Source: CAZLHO01 sp964559455 (GTDB lineage: Bacteria > Krumholzibacteriota > Krumholzibacteriia > LZORAL124-64-63). From it: a DNA stretch of 9,450 nucleotides. The stretch lies in NCBI GenBank assembly GCA_964559455.1, contig CAZLHO010000082.1, positions 1-9,450 on the forward strand, written 5' to 3'. Each line of letters begins with the position of its first letter. Position 1 is the first letter of the stretch. The notes under the pieces are model-generated. The model worked only from the letters and a program-made list of their open reading frames with translations. It was not told where the DNA came from and did not search any database. This document shows, piece by piece, positions 1-5,068 of this stretch. A program made the position numbers and the translations under genes.

Positions 1-2907
1 GAGGGCGCGGCCACCGGCATCGGCGGCATCGTGCGCGACGTCTACTGCATGGGCGCCGAGGTGATCGGCGTGCTCGATCCCCTGCGCTTCGGCTGGCCCG
101 AGGGCGAGGGGGCGGCCCATCGCCTGGACATCGCCCGCCAGGTCGTGACCGGCATCTGGGAGTACGGCAACCCCATCGGCGTGCCCAACCTGGGCGGCGA
201 CGTCTATTTCCATCCCTCTTTCGACGAGAACTGCCTGGTCAACGTGGTGGCCGTGGGCCTGGTGCCGGTGGACGGCATCACCCACAGCGCCGTGCCGCCG
301 CAGGCCAAGGACGAACCCTACGACCTGATCCTGGTCGGCAAGCCCACCGACTGGAGCGGCATGGGCGGCGCGGCCTTCGCCAGCGCCACCCTGGACGCCG
401 CCGCCGCCACCGAGAACAAGGGCAGCGTGCAGGTGCCCGATCCCTTCCTGAAGCGGGTGCTGACCGTCGCCAACCAGGCGGTCCTGGAGATGGCGCGCGC
501 CGAGGGCGTCGTGATCGGCTTCAAGGACCTGGGCGCCGGGGGCATCAGCTGCGTCACGAGCGAGTTGGCCGACGCCGGCGGCTTCGGCTGCGACGTGGAT
601 CTGGGCGAGGTCCACGTGGCCGCGGGCGTGGTGCCCGCGCGGGTGGTGGCCTGCAGCGAGACCCAGGAGCGCTACGGACTGGCCGTGCCCGCCCGCCTCA
701 CCGATCGCGTGCTCGAGATCTACAACCGGGACTTCGCCCTGCCCTCGCTCTACGAGGGGGCCTGCGCCCGCCGCATCGGCAAGGTCACCGACGACGGCGT
801 CTACCGCCTGCGCATGGGCGACCGGCTGCTCTGCGAGGCGCCGGTGTCCACGATCACCACGGGCGTCCGCTACGACCGCGAGTCCGCGCCGCCGCCGCCG
901 CCGGTCGACGGGGACGCCCGGGGCCCAGAGGCCCCGGCCGCCGCGATCGGCGACGAATGGCTGGTCCTGCTCGGCCACCCGAACATCGCGTCGCGCGAGC
1001 AGCTCTACCGGCACTACGATTCCGACGTGCGCGGCTGCACCGTGCTGGCGCCCGGCGCCGCCGACGCCGGGGTGGTCGCGCCGGTGCCGGGCAGCTCCCT
1101 GGGCGTGGCCGTGTCCGCCGACGGCAACCCCTTGCTGGGCCTGGCCGACGCCTACGCCGCCGGCGCCGCCGCCGTCGTCGAGGCCTGCCGCAACGTGGCC
1201 TGCGTGGGCGGGCGCCCCGCCGCGATCACCGACTGCCTGAACTTCGGCAACCCCGAGCTGCCCGAGGTCTTCCGCCAGTTCCGCGACGCCGTCCGCGGCA
1301 TCGCCGACGCCTGCCGCGGCCTGGGGCTGCACGCCCGCGGCGGCGAGGCCCTGCCCGTCGTCTCCGGCAACGTCAGCTTCTACAACCAGAGCAGTTCGGG
1401 CCGCTCGGTGGCGCCGTCGCCGATCGTGGCCTGCGTGGGCAACGTGGCCGACTGGTCGCGCTGCCGTTCGATGCACTTCAAGGCCGCCGGCGACCGCCTG
1501 TACGCCGTGGGGGCGCCGAGCGACGCCCTGGGCGCCAGCGCCTACCGTGAGGCCGGCTTCGTCGCCGGCCGCGCCGCGGCCCCCCGGCCCGACCTGGAGG
1601 CCGCCCGCCGCGAGATCGACGTCGTCTGTTCGCTGGTCGAGAAGGGACTCGTCACGGCCGTCCACGACGCCAGCGACGGCGGCCTGGCCGTGGCGCTGTC
1701 CGAGATGGCCCTGGGACTGGAGGGACAGGCCGCCCTGGGCGCCGAGGTCACGCTGCCCGCGGCCTGGTCCGACCTGACGCCTCGCGAATGCCTCTTCTCG
1801 GAGCGGGGTTTCTTCGTCGTCGCCGTCGCTCCGGAGAGCGCCGATGAGGTCGAGGGCAGGCTGGCCGCCTCCGGCGCCGCCTGGGCGCCGCTGGGGCGCG
1901 TCGTCGACGCCCCGATGATCGCGATCGGCGACGCCGAGGGCGCTTCGGTCGCCGCGCTGCCCCTGGCCCGTCTGGAGAGCGCCTGGCGCGAGGGATTGAC
2001 CCGCCTGATGGCCACCCGCGACCTGCCGGACCTGGACGCCCGTCGTCTGCCCTCCTTCGCCGCGGCCCCCGAGGCGCCGGCGCCCGCGCCGACCGTGCTG
2101 AAGGGCGCGCGCCCGCGCGTCGCCGTGCTGCAGTTCCCCGGCCTGAACTGCGAGGCCGAATCGGCCCGGGCGGTCGACTTCGCCGGCGGCGCAGCCGAGA
2201 TCTTCCGCTGGACCCGCCCCGCGCAGGAACTGGCCGCCTTCGACGGCTTCCTCGTGCCCGGCGGCTTCTCGTACCAGGACCGGGTGCGCGCCGGCTCGGT
2301 CGCCGCCAAGGACGGCCTGATGGCCGCCCTGCAGGACGCGGCCGCCGCGGGGAAGCCCGTCCTGGGCGTCTGCAACGGCTGCCAGATCCTGGTCGAGGCC
2401 GGCCTGGCGCCGGGCCGCGAGGCCGGCGTCGTCGAGGTGGCCGTGGCCCCGAACCGCTATCCGGGCCGCCGCGGCTACCACGCCCGCTGGGTCGTCCTGG
2501 AGCCGGTCCCGGGCAACCGCTGCCGCTTCCTGGAGGGGGCGCCGCTGTCGTTGCCGGTGCCCATCGCCCACGCCGAGGGGCGTTTCACGCACGAGGATCC
2601 CGGATTCTTCACCCTTCTGGGCCAGGAGGGGCTGCTGGCCCTGCGCTACGCCGGCGTCGACGCGGACGGCCGGGGCACCGCCAATCCCAACGGTTCGCTG
2701 CTGGCCACCGCGGCCCTGACCAATCCGGGCGGCAACGTCCTGGCGATGATGCCCCATCCCGAGCGCGCGACCTGGCTCTTCCAGGTGCCCGAGGACCTGG
2801 ACCATCCCTGGGGACGCCGTCGCCGCGACGCGGCCGGCGACGTCCAGGCCCTGCAGGGGGCGGGCCCGGGATTCGTGCTCATGACCCGGCTGGTGGAACT
2901 GTGTTGA
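1..2907 (+). CDS. purL: Phosphoribosylformylglycinamidine (FGAM) synthase, PurL-PurQ fusion, 5' partial
   Basis: Converts FGAR, ATP and glutamine to FGAM in de novo purine synthesis (cytosol). The frame is open from base 1, giving 968 visible residues (numbered here from base 1). The segment ATGIGGIVRDVYCMGA at the left edge is an internal PurL motif, so the true start lies upstream, probably by roughly 100 residues or more; the GTG at 31 is not the start. PurL part: first AIRS-like half to about residue 290 (DLGAGGIS, ETQERYGLAVP), a proline-rich linker near 297-301, then the second half with PNIASREQLYRHYD, TDCLNFGNPE (410-419), GNVSFYNQ and HDASDGGL (from 555). The motifs are of the small (Bacillus-type) PurL, not the 1300-residue enterobacterial type. 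An Ala/Pro linker (about 681-703) leads to a PurQ glutaminase: GGFSYQDRVRAG, nucleophile Cys791 in GVCNGC, and His919/Glu921 in PHPERA. No stop or frameshift separates the parts. Small-type PurL normally needs PurS, and none is recognised here. Ends in TGA. Confidence 0.96.
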   Translation, partial: EGAATGIGGIVRDVYCMGAEVIGVLDPLRFGWPEGEGAAHRLDIARQVVTGIWEYGNPIGVPNLGGDVYFHPSFDENCLVNVVAVGLVPVDGITHSAVPPQAKDEPYDLILVGKPTDWSGMGGAAFASATLDAAAATENKGSVQVPDPFLKRVLTVANQAVLEMARAEGVVIGFKDLGAGGISCVTSELADAGGFGCDVDLGEVHVAAGVVPARVVACSETQERYGLAVPARLTDRVLEIYNRDFALPSLYEGACARRIGKVTDDGVYRLRMGDRLLCEAPVSTITTGVRYDRESAPPPPPVDGDARGPEAPAAAIGDEWLVLLGHPNIASREQLYRHYDSDVRGCTVLAPGAADAGVVAPVPGSSLGVAVSADGNPLLGLADAYAAGAAAVVEACRNVACVGGRPAAITDCLNFGNPELPEVFRQFRDAVRGIADACRGLGLHARGGEALPVVSGNVSFYNQSSSGRSVAPSPIVACVGNVADWSRCRSMHFKAAGDRLYAVGAPSDALGASAYREAGFVAGRAAAPRPDLEAARREIDVVCSLVEKGLVTAVHDASDGGLAVALSEMALGLEGQAALGAEVTLPAAWSDLTPRECLFSERGFFVVAVAPESADEVEGRLAASGAAWAPLGRVVDAPMIAIGDAEGASVAALPLARLESAWREGLTRLMATRDLPDLDARRLPSFAAAPEAPAPAPTVLKGARPRVAVLQFPGLNCEAESARAVDFAGGAAEIFRWTRPAQELAAFDGFLVPGGFSYQDRVRAGSVAAKDGLMAALQDAAAAGKPVLGVCNGCQILVEAGLAPGREAGVVEVAVAPNRYPGRRGYHARWVVLEPVPGNRCRFLEGAPLSLPVPIAHAEGRFTHEDPGFFTLLGQEGLLALRYAGVDADGRGTANPNGSLLATAALTNPGGNVLAMMPHPERATWLFQVPEDLDHPWGRRRRDAAGDVQALQGAGPGFVLMTRLVELC

Positions 2908-2910
2908 CGT

Positions 2911-2943
2911 CCCCGCCCGCCGGGGGCCGAACCCGGCGCGGGG
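2911..2943 (+). terminator. Strong GC hairpin between purLQ and the next gene (possible terminator, attenuator or processing site)
   Basis: Four bases after the purLQ stop codon, 2918-2924 (CGCCGGG) pairs perfectly with 2932-2938 (CCCGGCG) around a 7-base loop. Beyond a 2-base bulge (2916-2917) the stem continues with 2911-2915 (CCCCG) pairing with 2939-2943 (CGGGG), giving 12 GC pairs. What follows is CTTGCCTTT, not a run of T, so this is not a textbook intrinsic terminator. The hairpin stops 11 bases before the GGAGG of the next gene and leaves that site free. It could weaken read-through, block 3' exonuclease, or be chance in GC-rich DNA. The structure is seen; the role is inferred. Confidence 0.45.
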
Positions 2944-2954
2944 CTTGCCTTTGC

Positions 2955-2959
2955 GGAGG
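2955..2959 (+). promoter_or_regulatory. Ribosome binding site deciding the start of the 200-residue gene
   Basis: A consensus GGAGG sits 6 bases before the ATG at 2966. The same frame could begin at a TTG at 2945, but that codon directly follows the hairpin stem and lacks a Shine-Dalgarno sequence, so the ATG is preferred. Confidence 0.8.
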
Positions 2960-2965
2960 CGATCG

Positions 2966-3568
2966 ATGATCATTCAGAGTACACTGTTGACGTGCCACAA
3001 GGGCGTGGACCTGCATGCCGAGACGGCGTCGCGCGTCATGCGCGCGGCCCTGGATGGCGGCTCCCGGCTCGCGGCTCTGCGGCGGGCGGAGTTCCATGCC
3101 TTCTGGCACGACCAGGATGAGCCGGCTCCCGAATCGGTGGCTCGTCTGCTCGGGGTGGGGCGCTTCTTCAACCCGAACAAGCACCACTACGCCCATTGCG
3201 AGCTGGTCGGCGCCGCGCAGCCCTGGTTTCGTCGCGGAGCGCCGCGGCAAGGCGAACCCCTGCCGTCGGGCTGGCCCGGGGAGATCCTGGAGACCGATCT
3301 GCCCGACGCCGACAGTTCGCCGCTCGACCGCCTGCTGGGCGGGCCGACCTCGGCCGGCCAGGCGGTCTTCGACGTATGCGCCTTCCCGCTGGGGGAGGAG
3401 GGACCGCTGCTTTCGGGCGTGCTCTGGCGCCTGGTCCTGGATCCCGAAGGACCGGACGCCGCCGCTGACGCGGCGCGTTCGCTGATCGTGGCCCGCGGCG
3501 CCCGCGAGGGTCTGCTGGTCAATCCCCACATGCAGGGCTGGCTGCTGAACGAGCGCGGCGCGGCCTGA
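2966..3568 (+). CDS. Uncharacterised 200-residue protein between purLQ and purF; possible divergent PurS-like protein
   Basis: I do not recognise the family. The start is supported by GGAGG at ideal spacing, and codon use matches its neighbours, so this is very probably a real gene. The protein is soluble-looking: no signal peptide, no membrane segment, several His and Trp residues. Its most distinctive stretch is FFNPNKHHYAH at residues 67-77; a second NP-containing stretch, LLVNPHMQGWLL, is at 183-194. By eye, residues 5-45 (a strand, KGVDLHAE, a helix ending RAALDGG, then a strand with EFHAF) recall the PurS order of strand, GVLDPQG, helix and strand. The two NP stretches recall the PurS end, LLANPVIEDY. 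PurS is about 80 residues, so a two-copy arrangement would fit 200. The resemblance is weak and unproven. The position inside a purine cluster, beside a PurL type that needs PurS, is the strongest argument for a purine role. Confidence 0.85.
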   Translation: MIIQSTLLTCHKGVDLHAETASRVMRAALDGGSRLAALRRAEFHAFWHDQDEPAPESVARLLGVGRFFNPNKHHYAHCELVGAAQPWFRRGAPRQGEPLPSGWPGEILETDLPDADSSPLDRLLGGPTSAGQAVFDVCAFPLGEEGPLLSGVLWRLVLDPEGPDAAADAARSLIVARGAREGLLVNPHMQGWLLNERGAA

Positions 3569-3594
3569 GGTCCGGGGCCGTCCCGGCGCAACCC

Positions 3595-3598
3595 GAGG
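3595..3598 (+). promoter_or_regulatory. Ribosome binding site of purF
   Basis: GAGG lies 5 bases before the ATG at 3604, in the 35-base gap after the preceding gene. It fixes the start that gives the 11-residue propeptide expected for this PurF type. Confidence 0.7.
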
Positions 3599-3603
3599 AT
3601 CCG

Positions 3604-5052
3604 ATGACTCTGGAATCCCGACACTGGCGCGAGGAATGCGGCGTGATCGCCCTCGTGGACTGCGACGGCGCCGCCGAACTGGCCGGTCTCGGTTTGCACG
3701 CCCTGCAGCATCGCGGGCAGGAGAGCGTGGGCATCGCCGTCGCCGACGGTCATGTCGTGCGCACCGAGCGGGGGATGGGGCTGGTCGACGAGGTCTTCGA
3801 CGAGACCGTCCTGCGCGCCATGAACGGCCGCTTCAGCATCGGACACGTCCGCTATTCCACCACGGGCTCCTCGAACCTGCTCAACGCCCAGCCCCTGCAG
3901 GTCACCTGCCATCGGGGCGCCCTCGCCGTGGCGCACAACGGCAACCTCGTCAACGCCGTTCCCCTGCGCCGCGAGATGGAGCGCGAGGGCTCCATCTTCA
4001 GCACGACCAGCGATTCCGAGGTCATCCTGCACCTGATCGCGCGCAGCCGCGCCCGGACGATCGAGGACGCCGTCGCCGACGCCCTGGGCCGCGTCGAGGG
4101 CGCCTTCAGCCTGGTGCTGCTCACCCGCGACCGGATCATCGCGGCCCGCGATCCGCACGGCTTCCGCCCCCTCTGCCTGGGGCGGATCGGCGACAGCAAG
4201 GTCGTGGCCTCCGAGAGCTGCGCCTTCGACATCATCGACGGAAGATACGAAAGGGAGATCGAGGCGGGCGAGATGCTGATCCTCTCGGCCCGGGGGATCG
4301 AATCGCGCCGCTTCAGCGACGCCGCCGAGCCCAGGCAGTGCGTCTTCGAACACATCTACTTCTCGCGACCCGACAGCACGGTCTTCGGCGAGAGCGTCGA
4401 CAAGGTCCGCCGCGCCTGCGGCGTGATCCTGGGCGAGGAAAGCCCCGTCGACGCCGATTTCGTCTGTTCCGTGCCCGATTCCAGCAACACGGCGGCCCTC
4501 GGCTTTGCCCAGCGGACGGGCCTGCCCTTCGAGCTCGCGCTGATCCGGAACCATTACGTCGGCCGCACCTTCATCTCGCCGGCGCAGAAGGTGCGCGACA
4601 TGTCGGTCCGGATCAAGTTCAACCCGGTGCGGAGGATCATCGACGGACGGCGCATCGTCGTCGTCGACGATTCGATCGTGCGCGGCACCACGATGCGCAA
4701 GCTGGTCAAGCTGATGCGTGACGCGGGGGCCCGCGAGGTGCATCTGCGCATCGCCTCGCCGCCGATCACGCACCCTTGCTACTACGGGATCGACACGCCC
4801 GTGCGTCAGGACCTGATCGCCTCGTCCCACGACGTCGACCAGATCGCCGACTACCTGCGCGTCGACTCCCTCAGCTACCTCTCGCGCGACGGCCTGCTCC
4901 GGGCGACCGGAGCCGCCGAGCGCTATTGCACCGCCTGCTTCACCGGCGACTATCCGGTGCCGCTGGAGCAGGAATTCGAGAAGGAGATCTTCGACCGCGG
5001 GGTGGGCGTGCCGGAACTGGGCACTCCGACGTCCGGGAACCCCGGGTCGTGA
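3604..5052 (+). CDS. purF: Amidophosphoribosyltransferase (glutamine PRPP amidotransferase), Fe-S type with propeptide
   Basis: Catalyses the first committed step of purine synthesis: PRPP plus glutamine gives 5-phosphoribosylamine. The protein has 482 residues, normal for the family. Eleven residues (to REE) precede Cys12 in CGVIAL; in the Bacillus enzyme an 11-residue propeptide is removed to expose this cysteine as the N-terminal nucleophile, and the same is inferred here. Glutaminase domain: HRGQESVGIA, GHVRYSTTG, AHNGNLVN, TTSDSEVILHL, DPHGFRPLCLG. Phosphoribosyltransferase domain: the PRPP loop VVVDDSIVRGTT at 352-363. Four cysteines, Cys246 (RQCVFEH), Cys392 (HPCYYGID), Cys442 and Cys445 (CTAC), match in motif context the 4Fe-4S ligands of the Bacillus enzyme, so this is the oxygen-sensitive, Fe-S form rather than the cluster-free E. 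coli form. The next gene starts 16 bases after the stop, so co-transcription is likely. Confidence 0.98.
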   Translation: MTLESRHWREECGVIALVDCDGAAELAGLGLHALQHRGQESVGIAVADGHVVRTERGMGLVDEVFDETVLRAMNGRFSIGHVRYSTTGSSNLLNAQPLQVTCHRGALAVAHNGNLVNAVPLRREMEREGSIFSTTSDSEVILHLIARSRARTIEDAVADALGRVEGAFSLVLLTRDRIIAARDPHGFRPLCLGRIGDSKVVASESCAFDIIDGRYEREIEAGEMLILSARGIESRRFSDAAEPRQCVFEHIYFSRPDSTVFGESVDKVRRACGVILGEESPVDADFVCSVPDSSNTAALGFAQRTGLPFELALIRNHYVGRTFISPAQKVRDMSVRIKFNPVRRIIDGRRIVVVDDSIVRGTTMRKLVKLMRDAGAREVHLRIASPPITHPCYYGIDTPVRQDLIASSHDVDQIADYLRVDSLSYLSRDGLLRATGAAERYCTACFTGDYPVPLEQEFEKEIFDRGVGVPELGTPTSGNPGS

Positions 5053-5068
5053 TCGGAATAGAGGACAG

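Noticed and set aside
31..33. GTG as the start of the PurL-PurQ protein
   Set aside because: The frame is open to base 1, and the codons before the GTG already encode the internal PurL motif ATGIGGI, so the gene begins before the window.
957..1550. 197-codon + strand frame inside purL
   Set aside because: It is an Arg/Ala/Pro-rich out-of-frame translation overlapping intact PurL motifs.
2945..2965. TTG start adding seven residues to the 200-residue protein
   Set aside because: No ribosome site precedes it and it abuts the hairpin; the ATG at 2966 has GGAGG at ideal spacing.
3572..3586. Short GC inverted repeat before purF as a terminator
   Set aside because: The stem is only about 5 bp with no T-run, as expected by chance at this base composition.
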